A stretch of DNA of 64,000 nt from Serratia bockelmannii (GCF_008011855.1 NZ_VOUX01000003.1:124001-188000); one strand, 5' to 3'; shown: positions 15,485-26,398, counted from the first letter of the stretch. Notes: a model not told the origin generated them from the letters alone. Made by a program: numbers and translations.

Positions 15485-16423
15485 ATGCAGTTGCCGCAAT
15501 TAGTCAATATGTTTGGCGCAGATCTCCAGCACCGCTATGGCGAAAAGATCCATAAACTCACGCTGCACGGCGGATTCAGCTGCCCTAACCGCGACGGCAC
15601 GTTGGGGCGCGGCGGCTGTACGTTCTGCAATGTCGCCTCGTTCGCCGATGAAGCGATGCAGCGCCAGAGCATCGACGAACAGCTGGCGCAGCAGGCCGCG
15701 CGGGTCGATCGGGCGCGGCGCTATCTGGCCTATTTCCAGGCCTATACCAGCACCTATGCGCAGATCGAACGGCTGGCGTCGATGTATCGGCAGGCGTTGG
15801 CGCAGAGCGCCATGGTCGGCCTGTGCGTCGGCACCCGGCCGGACTGCGTGCCGCCCGCCGCGCTGGATCTGCTGGCGGGATACCGCGAGCAAGGCTATGA
15901 AGTGTGGCTGGAGCTGGGGCTGCAGACGGCGCACGATAAAACGCTGAAGCGCATCAATCGCGGCCATGATTTTCGCTGTTATCAGCAGACGGCGCGGCTG
16001 GCCCGGCAGCGCGGGCTGAAGGTGTGCTGCCATCTGATCGTCGGGCTGCCGGGAGAAACTCAGCGCGATCATCTGCTCACGCTGCAGCGGGTGGTGGAGA
16101 CTGGCGTGGATGGCATCAAACTGCATCCGCTGCACGTCGTGACCGGCAGTACCCTGGCACGAGCGTGGCGCGCCGGGCGCTTGTCCGAACTGGCGTTGGA
16201 GGACTACGCCGTCAGCGCCGGGGAGATGATCCGCCACACGCCGGGCGAGGTGGTGTATCACCGTCTTTCCGCCAGCGCCCGTCGGCCGACGCTGCTGGCG
16301 CCGCTGTGGTGCGAAAACCGCTGGAGTGGCATGCAGGCGGTCGGTGCTTATCTGCAACAGCGCGGTGGGCAGGGCAGCGCGCTGGATGAAAAGTGGCGCT
16401 ACCGCCCTGGAATGCCGTTCTGA
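15485..16423 (+). CDS. yhcC: Radical SAM protein YhcC
   Basis: This 312-aa product belongs to the YhcC family of radical SAM proteins, whose substrate I do not know with confidence. The iron-sulfur ligands occur as CPNRDGTLGRGGCTFC, the spaced Cys-X11-Cys-X2-Cys arrangement of this family. The barrel contains LELGLQTAHDKTLKRINRG and CCHLIVGLPGE, typical of Elp3-like radical SAM enzymes. The ATG follows a weak AAG-rich ribosome-binding site. It is divergent from gltB and followed by arcB, as in E. coli, where yhcC also separates these genes. Confidence 0.92.
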   Translation: MQLPQLVNMFGADLQHRYGEKIHKLTLHGGFSCPNRDGTLGRGGCTFCNVASFADEAMQRQSIDEQLAQQAARVDRARRYLAYFQAYTSTYAQIERLASMYRQALAQSAMVGLCVGTRPDCVPPAALDLLAGYREQGYEVWLELGLQTAHDKTLKRINRGHDFRCYQQTARLARQRGLKVCCHLIVGLPGETQRDHLLTLQRVVETGVDGIKLHPLHVVTGSTLARAWRAGRLSELALEDYAVSAGEMIRHTPGEVVYHRLSASARRPTLLAPLWCENRWSGMQAVGAYLQQRGGQGSALDEKWRYRPGMPF

Positions 16424-16515
16424 AGTGCAATCTTTGCCACACTTCGGCGTTTGCCGCCTTATCTCACCGCGGTTTTACGGTATGATTCAAAAGATTGTGT
16501 CTGATGGGAGCCGCT

Positions 16516-18855
16516 ATGAAGCAAATCCGGGTGTTGGCCCAGTACTACGTTGATTTAATGGTGAAACTGGGGTTGGTACGCTTCTCGCTGCTGCTGGCCT
16601 CGGCGCTGGTGGTGCTGGCGATGGTGGTGCAGATGGCGGTGACCATGCTGCTGCGCGGCGAAGTGGAAAGCATCGACGTGGTGCGTTCGATCTTCTTCGG
16701 CCTGTTGATCACCCCGTGGGCGGTCTACTTCCTCTCGGTGGTAGTGGAGCAGCTGGAGGAGTCGCGCCAGCGGCTGGCACGGCTGGTGGACAAGCTGGAA
16801 GAGATGCGCCACCGCGATCTGGAGCTCAATCAGCAGCTCAAAGACAATATCAGCCAGCTGAACCAGGAGATCGCCGATCGCATCAAGGCGGAAGAAGAGC
16901 GCCTGCAGGTGATGGAGAAGCTGACGGAAGAGATGGAACAGCGCGAGCTGGCGCAGATTGAGCTGGGCCAGCAATCGGCGCTGTTGCGTTCCTTCCTCGA
17001 TGCCTCGCCGGATCTGGTCTACTACCGCAACGAAGACAAAGAGTTCTCCGGCTGCAACCGCGCGATGGAGCTGCTGACCGGCAAAAGCGAGAAGCAGCTG
17101 ATCGGCCTGACGCCGTTCGACGTCTACGGCCAGGAGATCGCCGAAAAGGTCATTGAGACCGACGAGAAGGTGTTCCGCCACAACGTCTCGCTGACCTACG
17201 AACAATGGCTGGTGTATCCCGACGGCCGCAAAGCCTGTTTCGAGCTGCGCAAGGTCCCGTTTTACGACCGGGTGGGCAAACGCCACGGGCTGATGGGCTT
17301 CGGCCGCGATATTACCGAGCGTAAGCGCTACCAGGACGCGCTAGAGAACGCCAGCAGGGAGAAGACCACCTTTATCTCCACCATCAGCCACGAGCTGCGT
17401 ACGCCGCTTAACGGCATCGTCGGCCTGAGCCGCATCCTGCTCGATACCGAGCTGAATGACGAGCAACTGAAATACCTGAAGACCATCCACGTCAGCGCCA
17501 TCACCCTCGGCAATATCTTCAACGACATTATCGAAATGGATAAGCTCGAGCGGCGCAAGGTGCAGCTCGACAACCAGCCGGTGGACTTCACCGGTTTCCT
17601 GGCAGATCTGGAGAACCTCTCCGGCCTGTTGGCACAGCCGAAAGGGCTGCAGTTCATCATGGAGCCGCAGACGCCGCTGCCGCAGCAGATCGTGACCGAC
17701 GGCACGCGCCTGCGGCAGATCTTGTGGAACCTGATCGGCAACGCGGTGAAATTTACCCAACAGGGGAAAATCGTGGTGCGCGTGCGGCGCGAGGCGCAGG
17801 AGAAGTTGGTGTTCGAGGTGGAAGATTCGGGCATGGGCATCCCGCAGGACGAGCAGGACAAGATCTTCGCCATGTATTACCAGGTGAAAGATCAGCGCGG
17901 CGGCCGTCCGGCCACCGGCACCGGCATCGGGCTGGCGGTCTCCAAGCGGCTGGCGCAGAGCATGGGGGGTGACATCACCGTGCGCAGCGAACAGGGGCAC
18001 GGTTCTTGCTTCACTCTGACCATCCAGGCGCCGGCGGTGCAGGAAGCCGTCAGCGAGGTATCGGAGGAAGAGGAGCTGCCGTTGCCGGCGCTGCACATCC
18101 TGCTGGTGGAGGATATCGAACTGAACGTGATCGTGGCGCGATCGGTGCTGGAGAAATTGGGCAACAGCGTCGATGTGGCGATGAACGGCCACGATGCGCT
18201 GGCGATGTTCGACCCGGACGAGTTCGATCTGGTACTGCTGGACATCCAACTGCCGGACATGACCGGGCTGGATATCGCCCGGGCGCTGCGCGAACGCTAT
18301 GCCGGGCAGGCGCTGCCGCCGCTGGTGGCTTTGACCGCCAACGTGCTGAAAGACAAAAAAGAGTATCTCGAGGCGGGCATGGACGATGTGCTGAGCAAGC
18401 CGTTGTCGGTGCCGGCGCTGACCCAGGTCATCAAACACTATTGGGATCATCAACCTTCTCACACTTCAAAGAAAACGGAGCACAAGGCGATGCAGATTAA
18501 TGAGTCGTTACTCGATACCGCGATGCTGGAACAGTACATGGATCTGGTTGGCCCGCAGCTGATCCACCAAAGCCTGGAGATGTTCGAACAGATGATGCCG
18601 GGCTACCTGGCGGTACTGGATTCCAACATGACGGCACGCGATCAGAAAGGCATCACCGAGGAAGGGCACAAGATCAAGGGAGCCGCCGGCTCGGTCGGTC
18701 TGCGTCACCTGCAGCAGCTGGCGCAGCAAATTCAAACGCCGACGCTGCCGGCCTGGTGGGATAACGTGCAGGATTGGGTGGATGAGTTGAAACAAGAGTG
18801 GCGCAACGACGTGCAGGTATTGAGAGCTTGGGTTGAGAACGCTGAAAAAAAATGA
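16516..18855 (+). CDS. arcB: Aerobic respiration control hybrid sensor kinase ArcB
   Basis: ArcB is an inner-membrane tripartite kinase that reads quinone redox state and phosphorylates ArcA under low oxygen. The 779-aa product has two membrane helices (about residues 22-45 and 58-77), a coiled-coil linker and a PAS domain (about 152-270). It keeps the redox cysteines Cys180 and Cys241. The transmitter His292 (STISHELRTPLNG), ATP-binding G-boxes, receiver Asp576 (DLVLLDIQLPD) and Hpt His717 (EEGHKIKGAAGS) are all at the E. coli positions. GGGAG precedes the ATG at 16516. It has its own transcription unit downstream of yhcC. Confidence 0.98.
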   Translation: MKQIRVLAQYYVDLMVKLGLVRFSLLLASALVVLAMVVQMAVTMLLRGEVESIDVVRSIFFGLLITPWAVYFLSVVVEQLEESRQRLARLVDKLEEMRHRDLELNQQLKDNISQLNQEIADRIKAEEERLQVMEKLTEEMEQRELAQIELGQQSALLRSFLDASPDLVYYRNEDKEFSGCNRAMELLTGKSEKQLIGLTPFDVYGQEIAEKVIETDEKVFRHNVSLTYEQWLVYPDGRKACFELRKVPFYDRVGKRHGLMGFGRDITERKRYQDALENASREKTTFISTISHELRTPLNGIVGLSRILLDTELNDEQLKYLKTIHVSAITLGNIFNDIIEMDKLERRKVQLDNQPVDFTGFLADLENLSGLLAQPKGLQFIMEPQTPLPQQIVTDGTRLRQILWNLIGNAVKFTQQGKIVVRVRREAQEKLVFEVEDSGMGIPQDEQDKIFAMYYQVKDQRGGRPATGTGIGLAVSKRLAQSMGGDITVRSEQGHGSCFTLTIQAPAVQEAVSEVSEEEELPLPALHILLVEDIELNVIVARSVLEKLGNSVDVAMNGHDALAMFDPDEFDLVLLDIQLPDMTGLDIARALRERYAGQALPPLVALTANVLKDKKEYLEAGMDDVLSKPLSVPALTQVIKHYWDHQPSHTSKKTEHKAMQINESLLDTAMLEQYMDLVGPQLIHQSLEMFEQMMPGYLAVLDSNMTARDQKGITEEGHKIKGAAGSVGLRHLQQLAQQIQTPTLPAWWDNVQDWVDELKQEWRNDVQVLRAWVENAEKK

Positions 18856-19092
18856 CCCCGACCTAAGCCGGGGTGCGCGAATATTGCGCCAACACCAGGG
18901 AAATTGTGAACCTGCGTATTGGTTTCAGTGTTCTGGTCGAGCAGGTTGTTGCGAATTCCTAAACATCATACAGCCAACAACATAGCAAATGTAAGCGCTC
19001 TTGTTAGAAGATTCATTAAAATGTGTGATGTAGATTAGTGTTTGTCAACTCAGAGCACGAACCAGTTGACAGCAGAGACAGGAGTAAGAGTG

Positions 19093-19746
19093 ATGAAAAA
19101 GGTGGGTGTAGTCCTCAGCGGCAGCGGCGTTTATGACGGTACGGAGATCCATGAGGCGGTGCTGACGCTGCTGGCGTTGGACCGTGCCGGCGCCCAGGCG
19201 GTGTGCTTTGCGCCTGATAAACCACAATGCCATGTTATTAATCACTTATCAGGTGAGGAGATGGCGGAGTCGCGCAATGTCCTGATTGAATCGGCGCGCA
19301 TTGCCCGTGGCGCAGTGCAGCCGCTGGCGCTGGCGGAAGCCGCCCAGCTGGATGCGCTGATCGTGCCCGGTGGCTTTGGTGCCGCCAAGAATCTCAGCAA
19401 TTTCGCCGAAGCCGGCGCGGAATGTTGGGTCGATGAAGATTTGGCGCGTCTGACGTGCGAGATGCATAAGGCCAACAAACCAATTGGCCTGATGTGCATC
19501 GCGCCGGCGCTGTTGCCGAAACTGCTGGATCAACAAGCGCGGCTCACCATTGGCAACGATCCGGACCTGGGGGAAGTGATTGACGCCATGGGCGGCGAGC
19601 CGGTGATTTGTCCGGTGGACGACATCGTGGTGGACAGCGAGCACAAGATCGTGACTACGCCAGCCTATATGCTGGCGCCGTCGATCGCGCAGGCGGCCCT
19701 CGGCATCGATAAGCTGGTGGCGCGGGTGCTGGAACTGTCTGAATGA
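19093..19746 (+). CDS. elbB: Glyoxalase/isoprenoid-biosynthesis-associated protein ElbB (DJ-1/PfpI family)
   Basis: ElbB is a cytoplasmic DJ-1/PfpI-family protein with reported glyoxalase activity; its physiological role is unsettled. The 217-aa product has the nucleophile-elbow cysteine Cys135 ([10 protein letters not shown]) and the family strand [14 protein letters not shown]. The upstream TTG-type start would add 17 residues not present in homologues, and GGAG lies before the ATG at 19093. The stop codon overlaps the mtgA start by 4 bp (ATGA), indicating a translationally coupled two-gene operon, as in E. coli. Confidence 0.95.
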   Translation: MKKVGVVLSGSGVYDGTEIHEAVLTLLALDRAGAQAVCFAPDKPQCHVINHLSGEEMAESRNVLIESARIARGAVQPLALAEAAQLDALIVPGGFGAAKNLSNFAEAGAECWVDEDLARLTCEMHKANKPIGLMCIAPALLPKLLDQQARLTIGNDPDLGEVIDAMGGEPVICPVDDIVVDSEHKIVTTPAYMLAPSIAQAALGIDKLVARVLELSE

Positions 19747-20474
19747 GAAAATCGCTCGGCGGATGGCGGCGGCTGCGCCCGTGGTATTGGCTGAAGCGCG
19801 GTGTCATCGCGATTATCGGCCTGTGGGTGTTGGGCATTGTGCTCTTTGCCTTCCTGCCGGTGCCGTTTTCCGCCGTGATGGTGGAGAGGCAAGTCAGCGC
19901 CTGGCTGAGCGGCGACTTCGGCTACGTCGCCCATTCGGACTGGGTGTCGATGGACGATATCTCGCCGCAAATGGCGCTGGCGGTGATGGCGGCGGAGGAT
20001 CAGAAGTTTCCAGACCATTGGGGCTTCGATGTGGCGGCCATTGAAAAGGCGCTCAGCCACAACGAGAAACGCCCGACGCGCATCCGCGGCGCATCCACGC
20101 TGTCGCAGCAGACCGCTAAAAACCTGTTTCTGTGGGATGGCCGCAGCTGGCTGCGCAAAGGGCTGGAGGCCGGGCTGACGTCGGGCATCGAGCTGGTGTG
20201 GACCAAGCGACGTATTCTGACGGTGTATCTGAACATCGTCGAGTTCGGCGACGGGGTGTTCGGCGTGGAAGAGGCTTCACAGCGCTTTTTCCATAAGCCG
20301 GCCAAACGTCTGAGCGCGGCCGAAGCGGCGCTGCTGGCGGCGGTATTGCCGAATCCGCACCGCTTCAGGGCCGATGCGCCGTCCGGCTATGTGGTGCAGC
20401 GTCAACAATGGATTATGCGCCAAATGCGGCAACTGGGCGGGGAAGCGTTTTTACGCGAGAACAAGCTGGATTAA
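19743..20474 (+). CDS. mtgA: Monofunctional biosynthetic peptidoglycan transglycosylase
   Basis: MtgA polymerises lipid II into glycan strands in the periplasm and is linked to the division site. The 243-aa product has one N-terminal membrane anchor (about residues 20-40) and a GT51 glycosyltransferase domain. Catalytic Glu85 lies in [15 protein letters not shown], followed by [16 protein letters not shown] and the second conserved block [15 protein letters not shown]. It overlaps elbB by 4 bp. Confidence 0.97.
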   Translation: MRKSLGGWRRLRPWYWLKRGVIAIIGLWVLGIVLFAFLPVPFSAVMVERQVSAWLSGDFGYVAHSDWVSMDDISPQMALAVMAAEDQKFPDHWGFDVAAIEKALSHNEKRPTRIRGASTLSQQTAKNLFLWDGRSWLRKGLEAGLTSGIELVWTKRRILTVYLNIVEFGDGVFGVEEASQRFFHKPAKRLSAAEAALLAAVLPNPHRFRADAPSGYVVQRQQWIMRQMRQLGGEAFLRENKLD

Positions 20475-20478
20475 ACGT

Positions 20479-20505
20479 GCGGGAGCGGCACGGTGCCGCT
20501 CCCGC
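20479..20505. terminator. GC-rich hairpin between mtgA and dolP
   Basis: CGGGAGCGGCAC pairs with GTGCCGCTCCCG around a short loop, between the convergent stops of mtgA and dolP. There is no T-run on either strand, so it may act as a transcript-protecting stem or a weak terminator. Confidence 0.55.
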
Positions 20506-20513
20506 CAAGCGGT

Positions 20514-21089
20514 TTATTTCACATAGGTAAAGGCGGTAGTGACGTGCTTCACGCCGCTGACCTGGCTAGCAATCTGCGCCGCTGACTGCCCTTCCTGCTG
20601 CGTGACCAGGCCCAGCAAGAACACTTCGCCGTTTTCGGTAGTAACCTTCACGTTGGACGATTTCACCGTATCGCTGGTGAGCAGCTGCGAACGCACCTTG
20701 GTGGTGATCCAGGTGTCGGAGGACGCGGTGCTCAGGCTGACCGGCGTGCCCTGACGGATCTCGTTATACACTTCGGTCGTGCCTTCCACGCCCATGGCGA
20801 TCTGCTTGGCGCGCGCGGTGAGATCGGCGTTAGGCGACTGGCCGGTCAACAGCACCTTGCCCTGATAGGCGGTGGCGACCACCCGGGCATCTTTCTTCAA
20901 CTGCTGGTCTTTGCTCAGGGCGCTTTCGACCCTGGCTTCCAGCGTGCCGTCATCCACCTGGGTCCCGACGCTGCGCGGGTCGGTGGCGGTTTTGGTCGCG
21001 ACGGCCGCACTGCCGACGACGACGCCGGCGATACAGCCTTGCAACAGCAGGGCGCTGGACAGCACTGCAAATGTGGCTTTTAGCTTCAT
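20514..21089 (-). CDS. dolP: Outer-membrane lipoprotein DolP (YraP), dual BON domain
   Basis: DolP is an outer-membrane lipoprotein that binds anionic phospholipid, concentrates at the division site and supports BAM complex integrity and envelope stability. The 191-aa product has a lipoprotein signal ending in LLQGC with lipidated Cys19, then two BON domains (about 46-115 and 124-190). AAGGAAC precedes the ATG. It begins 9 bp after the diaA stop and belongs to the sigma-E regulon in E. coli; the same window encodes DegS, which activates sigma-E. Confidence 0.96.
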   Translation of the reverse strand: MKLKATFAVLSSALLLQGCIAGVVVGSAAVATKTATDPRSVGTQVDDGTLEARVESALSKDQQLKKDARVVATAYQGKVLLTGQSPNADLTARAKQIAMGVEGTTEVYNEIRQGTPVSLSTASSDTWITTKVRSQLLTSDTVKSSNVKVTTENGEVFLLGLVTQQEGQSAAQIASQVSGVKHVTTAFTYVK

Positions 21090-21098
21090 CTCAGTTCC

Positions 21099-21689
21099 TT
21101 AATCGTCCTGGTGGGGGAATAACGTATTGTCTATCAGGTCGCACAGGCAGTTTACGGTCAGCATATGCATTTCCTGAATGCGCGAGCTGCGGTGCGACGG
21201 GATGCGGATCTCGACATCCTGCTGGCCGAGCAACCCGGCCAGTTCGCCACCGTCGTAGCCGGTGAGCGCGACGATGGTCATATCGCGGGTCACGGCCGCC
21301 TCGACCGCTTTCACAATATCACGGCTGTTGCCGCGGGTGGAAATCGCCAGCAGCACGTCACCGGTGTGCCCAAGTGCGCGCACCTGCTTGGCGTACACTT
21401 CGTCGTGCAACCGATCGTTGCTGATCGCCGTCAGCACCACGTTGTCGGCGTTGAGGGCGATGGCTGGCAGGCTGGGGCGCTCGGTTTCAAAACGGTTGAT
21501 CATGCTGGCGGCGAAGTGCTGCGCGTTGGCCGCCGAGGTGCCGTTGCCGCAGCACAGGATTTTGTTGCCGTTGAGTAAGGATTGAACCAGCGTCATCGCA
21601 GCGCGGGAAATGGCGTCCGGCAGTGCTTCCGCCGCCGCGATCTGGGTTTGGATGCTTTCGGTAAAACAGACTTTAATTCTATCCAGCAC
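21099..21689 (-). CDS. diaA: DnaA initiator-associating protein DiaA
   Basis: DiaA is a tetrameric SIS-domain protein that binds DnaA domain I and promotes assembly of initiation complexes at oriC, keeping replication synchronous. The 196-aa product is almost identical to E. coli DiaA over its length, with the SIS core motifs [18 protein letters not shown] and [14 protein letters not shown]. It is similar to the phosphoheptose isomerase GmhA, but the conserved DiaA-specific N-terminus and the position between yraN and dolP decide the call. Confidence 0.97.
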   Translation of the reverse strand: MLDRIKVCFTESIQTQIAAAEALPDAISRAAMTLVQSLLNGNKILCCGNGTSAANAQHFAASMINRFETERPSLPAIALNADNVVLTAISNDRLHDEVYAKQVRALGHTGDVLLAISTRGNSRDIVKAVEAAVTRDMTIVALTGYDGGELAGLLGQQDVEIRIPSHRSSRIQEMHMLTVNCLCDLIDNTLFPHQDD

Positions 21690-21740
21690 GTTGTATTAAT
21701 CCACTAAGTCAAAGGGCCGGTCTGCGCCGCAAAACCCCAA

Positions 21741-22133
21741 TTAATCCGCATTGAAGGCGTTGGGTATCCATTCTAACTGGCTACCGGTAATGGCCAAAAC
21801 ATCAAAACGGCAAGATGATGTGTCAAAACTGGCTCCGCGCCCCGCCAGCCAGACGGCGGCGGCGTGCAGCAACCGCTGTTGTTTGCGAAAGGTGACGCTG
21901 GCGGCCGCGCCGCCGAAGGCGTCGTTGCGGCGGTAGCGCACTTCGACGAATACCCAGGTAGTGCCGTCGCGCATGATGAGGTCGAGCTCACCGCCGCGCA
22001 CCGCGACGTTGGCGGCGCAGAAGGTGAGCCCGGCGTGTTCCAGGTGACGGCGGGCCAGTAACTCGTAGCCCGCCCCGGAGGCGCGTGGGTTCAAGAGACC
22101 GGAACGACCGTACCCTGACGGTATTGCAGCCAA
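21741..22133 (-). CDS. yraN: UPF0102 family protein YraN
   Basis: YraN is a small conserved protein with a Holliday-junction-resolvase-like (PD-(D/E)XK) fold; its biological role is not established. The 130-aa product carries the family core [22 protein letters not shown], where Glu-Asp and Glu-Val-Arg residues form the nuclease-like motif. The first 43 bp overlap the end of lpoA in another frame, an arrangement that suggests translational coupling. The order lpoA-yraN-diaA-dolP is that of E. coli. Confidence 0.93.
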   Translation of the reverse strand: MAAIPSGYGRSGLLNPRASGAGYELLARRHLEHAGLTFCAANVAVRGGELDLIMRDGTTWVFVEVRYRRNDAFGGAAASVTFRKQQRLLHAAAVWLAGRGASFDTSSCRFDVLAITGSQLEWIPNAFNAD

Positions 22134-24130
22134 GGCAGCTTGCGGTTGATCACGCAGTTCGGCGATGCGCTCAGCGTACCGGTGGTGCCGGAAACCTGGA
22201 AACCCGGCAGCTGGCGCATTTCAGCAAAGTGGTTGGCCAATGTCCAGGCATCCATCCCCATTGCATACAGGCGCACCAGCGAGTAATCGTTGCGGAAGCG
22301 CGCGCTGGCCTGCTGCAGCAGCTGAGGGTTTGAGCCGGCCAGCAGCGGGATATCGCTGAACTGCAGGCCTTCCATTTCCAGACGGAAGTCCGGGCCGGCG
22401 CCGGCCTGGTAGCTGCGCGAGCTGGCGTACATCGCCGGTTTGCCGCGCGAGCTGGTGGCCATGTCGATCATCGGTTTGATCAGCGTCAGTTGGGACTGGG
22501 TAGCGACGATATACACCGCGTCGACGCTGCCGCCGGTGGCGGCGGGCACGTCGCTCGGCGGCGCAGGAATGGTCAGCCCGGCGATGGTGACGCTCTGCGG
22601 CGCCGGGGCGCTCGACATCGGCGTGCCGGTCATGCGGATGCCGCCGCTGTTCACCATCTGGCGCAGCTCGCCGGCAGAGCCGATGTCCTGACGCAGCACG
22701 GTTTGCCCGCCTTGTTTCTGCCATTCCTGGTTAAAGGCCTTGGCGACGCGATCGCCGAAGGCGCCGCGCGGCACCAGCAGCAGCGGTTGACGCTTCTGCT
22801 GTTCCCAGATGTGGCGGGCGGCGTCGCGCGCTTCATCTTCCGGCGACAGGGCGAAGTAACAGATGTTCAGGTTGTCCTTCGGCGTTTCCGGCTGGTTGAG
22901 CGCCAGCACGTTCAGCGTGGTGGTGCTGGCGGACAGCTGATCGACGTTCTCTTTGAGCAGCGGCCCGACCACCAGAGTAGCGCCATCCTGCTGCGCCTGG
23001 CTCAGCAAGGCGGCCAGCGGCTGGCTGGTGGTGTCGTACACTTTGACCTGCGCATTAGCGGCCTGCAGCGGCGTTATCGGCGCGCTGGACGGTGCAGCGG
23101 GTTGCGCGGCGGTCACGGCCGGCTGGCTCTCTTGCGCCGAAGGGCTGACCGCGCCGTTGGCGTTGATGTCACCCGCTGCGGCCTGATCGGCCGGCGCCGT
23201 TTGGGCCGGTGCGCTGGCAGGTTGCGCGGCTTGAGGTTGCGGCGCCGGCATGGAACCGCCGTTTTTCGCCGCTTCGAAGCCTTGCTGGATGGCGTCGGCG
23301 AACACTTTCGCCTGGCCGTTCAACGGCAGCAGCAGGGCGATTTTCGAGGTGGAGGCCTGAGTGAAGTTCAGCACCTGGTTCAGGCGAGCCGGCAGCGTTT
23401 TGGCTGCCGGGTTCTTCGGATAACGGTTCTGCCAATCTTTGATGCCGGCCTTCAGCAGATCGGGATCCTGCTTGTTGTCCTGATAGACGCGCAGCAGATC
23501 CAGCCAGCCTTGCAGCACGTTCTCGTCGGCGTTGATCACCAGGCTGTTCATCTCCTGCGGCGTCAGCTGCAGCAGGGCCTGCCAGGTTTGATCCAGATTG
23601 TCCTGGTGCGGTTTGCCGGTCAGCAACGGCTCCTGAGCGATATAGGCGCGGATCAATGGCAGCGACGCTTTGCCTTGATTGGCGGCGATCTGCGCCTGGT
23701 AGTAGCGCACCTTCTGATTCGGCGACAGCGCACCGCTGTCCAGGTGGCCCAGCGTGCTGCGGGCGCTGACGTAGCTCTTGTTGGCGATCTGCAGTTCGGC
23801 GGTCAGCAACTGGCGCTCAGTCTGCTGTGCGCCGCTGAGGTTTTTCGGCAACTGATTCAACTGGTCGCCGGCCTGCGGCAGTTTTCCTTCGCGCAGCAAG
23901 GCGCGAATAGCAAGTAATTGCCAGTCAGCCTTGTTATCATCGCTGCTTTGCTGCAACTGCTGCAGGTAGTAATCGGAGCTGGCGCTCGCTTCGTCCTGTA
24001 TATTGGCGGGCGGCGTTTGCGGGGCCCGACTTGGACAGCCTGCCAGGAAAAGGGCGGCCGCGATGACTGCGGTAAGTCGGACAGGCTTGGAACGCCCTGC
24101 TTTGGTACGAACGAATGTTGAGGAAAGCAT
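22091..24130 (-). CDS. lpoA: Penicillin-binding protein activator LpoA
   Basis: LpoA is an outer-membrane lipoprotein that spans the periplasm and stimulates the transpeptidase of PBP1a. The 679-aa product has a lipoprotein signal ending LFLAGC, an N-terminal TPR-like domain (to about residue 255) and a C-terminal LivJ-like periplasmic-binding fold. Inside the C-domain is a low-complexity Ala/Pro/Gln region (about 305-385), longer than in E. coli. The end ([19 protein letters not shown]) is conserved. An upstream in-frame ATG would add 21 residues before the signal peptide and was rejected. It is divergent from rsmI. Confidence 0.96.
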   Translation of the reverse strand: MLSSTFVRTKAGRSKPVRLTAVIAAALFLAGCPSRAPQTPPANIQDEASASSDYYLQQLQQSSDDNKADWQLLAIRALLREGKLPQAGDQLNQLPKNLSGAQQTERQLLTAELQIANKSYVSARSTLGHLDSGALSPNQKVRYYQAQIAANQGKASLPLIRAYIAQEPLLTGKPHQDNLDQTWQALLQLTPQEMNSLVINADENVLQGWLDLLRVYQDNKQDPDLLKAGIKDWQNRYPKNPAAKTLPARLNQVLNFTQASTSKIALLLPLNGQAKVFADAIQQGFEAAKNGGSMPAPQPQAAQPASAPAQTAPADQAAAGDINANGAVSPSAQESQPAVTAAQPAAPSSAPITPLQAANAQVKVYDTTSQPLAALLSQAQQDGATLVVGPLLKENVDQLSASTTTLNVLALNQPETPKDNLNICYFALSPEDEARDAARHIWEQQKRQPLLLVPRGAFGDRVAKAFNQEWQKQGGQTVLRQDIGSAGELRQMVNSGGIRMTGTPMSSAPAPQSVTIAGLTIPAPPSDVPAATGGSVDAVYIVATQSQLTLIKPMIDMATSSRGKPAMYASSRSYQAGAGPDFRLEMEGLQFSDIPLLAGSNPQLLQQASARFRNDYSLVRLYAMGMDAWTLANHFAEMRQLPGFQVSGTTGTLSASPNCVINRKLPWLQYRQGTVVPVS

Positions 24131-24192
24131 ACTGTATCCAGTGATGTTTTTTTCAAGATGCTCAATATTAAATCGGCAACCCGGATGAAACA

Positions 24193-25056
24193 ATGAATCA
24201 ACACCAACAATCAGTCATTTCTGCATCAACGCTGTATGTGGTGCCCACCCCCATCGGCAATCTGGGCGATATTACCCACCGCGCGTTAGAGGTACTGAAA
24301 AGCGTTGATCTGATCGCGGCGGAAGACACGCGCCATACCGGATTGCTGTTGCAACACTTCGCGATCAACGCGCGTCTGTTCGCGCTGCATGACCACAACG
24401 AACAGCAAAAGGCCGATCAGCTGCTGGCGAAACTGCAGGAAGGCCAGAGCATCGCGCTGGTGTCCGACGCCGGCACGCCGCTGATCAACGATCCCGGTTA
24501 TCACCTGGTGCGCCGCTGCCGCGAGGCCGGCATTCGCGTGGTGCCGCTGCCGGGCGCCTGCGCCGCCACTACCGCGCTGTGCGCCGCGGGCGTCGCTTCC
24601 GACCGTTTCTGCTACGAAGGTTTTCTGCCGGCGAAAACCAAGGGGCGCAAGGATACGCTGATGGCGCTGGCGGAGGAACCGCGCACGCTGATTTTCTATG
24701 AATCCACTCACCGTCTGCTGGAAAGTCTGCAGGACATGGTCACCGTTTGGGGCCCGCAGCGTTATGTCGTGCTGGCGCGCGAGCTGACCAAAACCTGGGA
24801 ATCTATCCACGGCGCGCCGGTGGGCGAGCTGCTGGCGTGGGTGCAGGAAGATGAAGTGCGCCGCCGCGGTGAGATGGTGCTGATCGTCGAAGGCCACAAA
24901 GCGCAGGAGGATGCGTTGCCGCTCGAGGCGCTGCGCACGCTGGCGCTGCTGCAAAAAGAGCTGCCGTTGAAAAAGGCGGCGGCGCTGGCGGCGGAAATCC
25001 ACGGCGTGAAGAAAAATGCGTTGTATAAGCACGCGCTGGAGCAACAACAGCCGTAA
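24193..25056 (+). CDS. rsmI: 16S rRNA (cytidine(1402)-2'-O)-methyltransferase
   Basis: RsmI methylates the 2'-OH of C1402 in the 16S rRNA decoding centre, using S-adenosylmethionine. The 287-aa product has the tetrapyrrole-methylase fold with [16 protein letters not shown] near the N-terminus. The conserved [14 protein letters not shown] (substrate/SAM pocket) and [12 protein letters not shown] follow. GGATG precedes the ATG. It is divergent from lpoA and directly upstream of the rnpB promoter. Confidence 0.97.
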   Translation: MNQHQQSVISASTLYVVPTPIGNLGDITHRALEVLKSVDLIAAEDTRHTGLLLQHFAINARLFALHDHNEQQKADQLLAKLQEGQSIALVSDAGTPLINDPGYHLVRRCREAGIRVVPLPGACAATTALCAAGVASDRFCYEGFLPAKTKGRKDTLMALAEEPRTLIFYESTHRLLESLQDMVTVWGPQRYVVLARELTKTWESIHGAPVGELLAWVQEDEVRRRGEMVLIVEGHKAQEDALPLEALRTLALLQKELPLKKAAALAAEIHGVKKNALYKHALEQQQP

Positions 25057-25061
25057 AGCGG

Positions 25062-25090
25062 TTGACCTGCCGCCGCCGCAACGCTACTAT
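25062..25090 (+). promoter_or_regulatory. rnpB promoter
   Basis: TTGACC (25062-25067) and TACTAT (25085-25090) are separated by 17 bp, and the mature RNase P RNA begins 8 nt after the -10. The -35 hexamer lies 6 bp after the rsmI stop. Confidence 0.85.
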
Positions 25091-25097
25091 CCGCGCC

Positions 25098-25475
<378 letters not shown>

Positions 25476-25535
25476 CTCTTCAAAAACATGGGTTGGTGTG
25501 TCCCGCCTGCATTTCACGTTAGAGTGAGATACATT

Positions 25536-26367
25536 ATGGGATACACCAACCGTTGTTCACTTCCTTGTACTCTTCGTCGGAACGGTACGTTCTACCTTTA
25601 CTTTCGATTATCTGATAAACACTTTTTCAAGTCTTCTTTAGGTTGCCATGATGCTAAGCGAGCTAAGTTCTTAATCACCAGATTAATGTTTTACGTTTCG
25701 TTGCTGAAACTTGGTAGGATAGATAGCAATCAGCTAAAATGATTGTGAGAAAAATAAGACGGTTAACTCAAAACGATATTGATATTTTTTTTTGCTAGAA
25801 CTTCAGCAGGAAATTTACGAAGAGGCATACAAGAAAAAATCGGAATCAAGGACGGCAGTAATTTCAGGAAGTAAGGCTATTTCTATCAATGAAGGTTTGC
25901 TATTTTCTGAGTTTATTGGGCAGCATCTCGATGAGGGATTTTACAATGGTGCCAGACCATTCTCTGAGGATTATATAACAACATGCCTAAGCTCCCAATT
26001 TGATGTTGTTGGAATGGAAAATCAACTTATGGAGGCTTCGATTCAGTATGATTACTTCCCTAAGCTATGACAAGATGCCAGAAAAGCTTTCTTTAGTAAA
26101 CGTTTTAAAGATTATGGCGATATAGTTGAGTATTTGAAACCTATTCAAAAAAACACTAATGCTTTGCTGACTACGGTTTCTCCTGAAGATGAATTTCAAG
26201 TTGGTAAGCAAGTTACTTTAACTGATACGTGGTCTGATTTCGTAAAATATAAATCAAGTTGGACGGATAAAACCCGTCAGATAAATGAAAAGTACTTTGA
26301 GGCAATCTCAATAGTTCTATGGAAAGACACCCCTATTGTAGATGTGTCTAAACTAGATATGGACTGA
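25536..26367 (+). pseudogene. Decayed tyrosine-type integrase (N-terminal and core-binding parts only)
   Basis: The first 68 codons (MGYTNRCSLPCTLRRNGTFY...) resemble the N-terminal region of proteobacterial phage integrases (DUF6538-like). That frame stops at 25740-25742 in ATGA, overlapping an ATG at 25739. The second frame reaches a run of nine T (25785-25793) and a stop; a -1 shift there restores a long frame (LELQQEIYEEAYKKK...). An in-frame TGA at 26068-26070 interrupts it, and the frame then continues (to DTWSDFVKYKSSWTDKTRQINEKY, a core-binding-like segment) up to 26367. The catalytic domain with its Arg, His and Tyr residues is missing. At least three lesions make a functional recombinase very unlikely. 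Confidence 0.8.
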
Positions 26368-26398
26368 CCTCGCCCCGGTAGACGATCCTGCCATATAG

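Noticed and set aside
22490-23917. 475-codon plus-strand frame opposite lpoA
   Set aside because: Shadow of lpoA with low-complexity Arg/Gly/Gln-rich sequence.
25785-25793. Programmed -1 frameshift in a working integrase
   Set aside because: A downstream in-frame TGA and loss of the catalytic domain make a functional product unlikely, so the gene is called a pseudogene.
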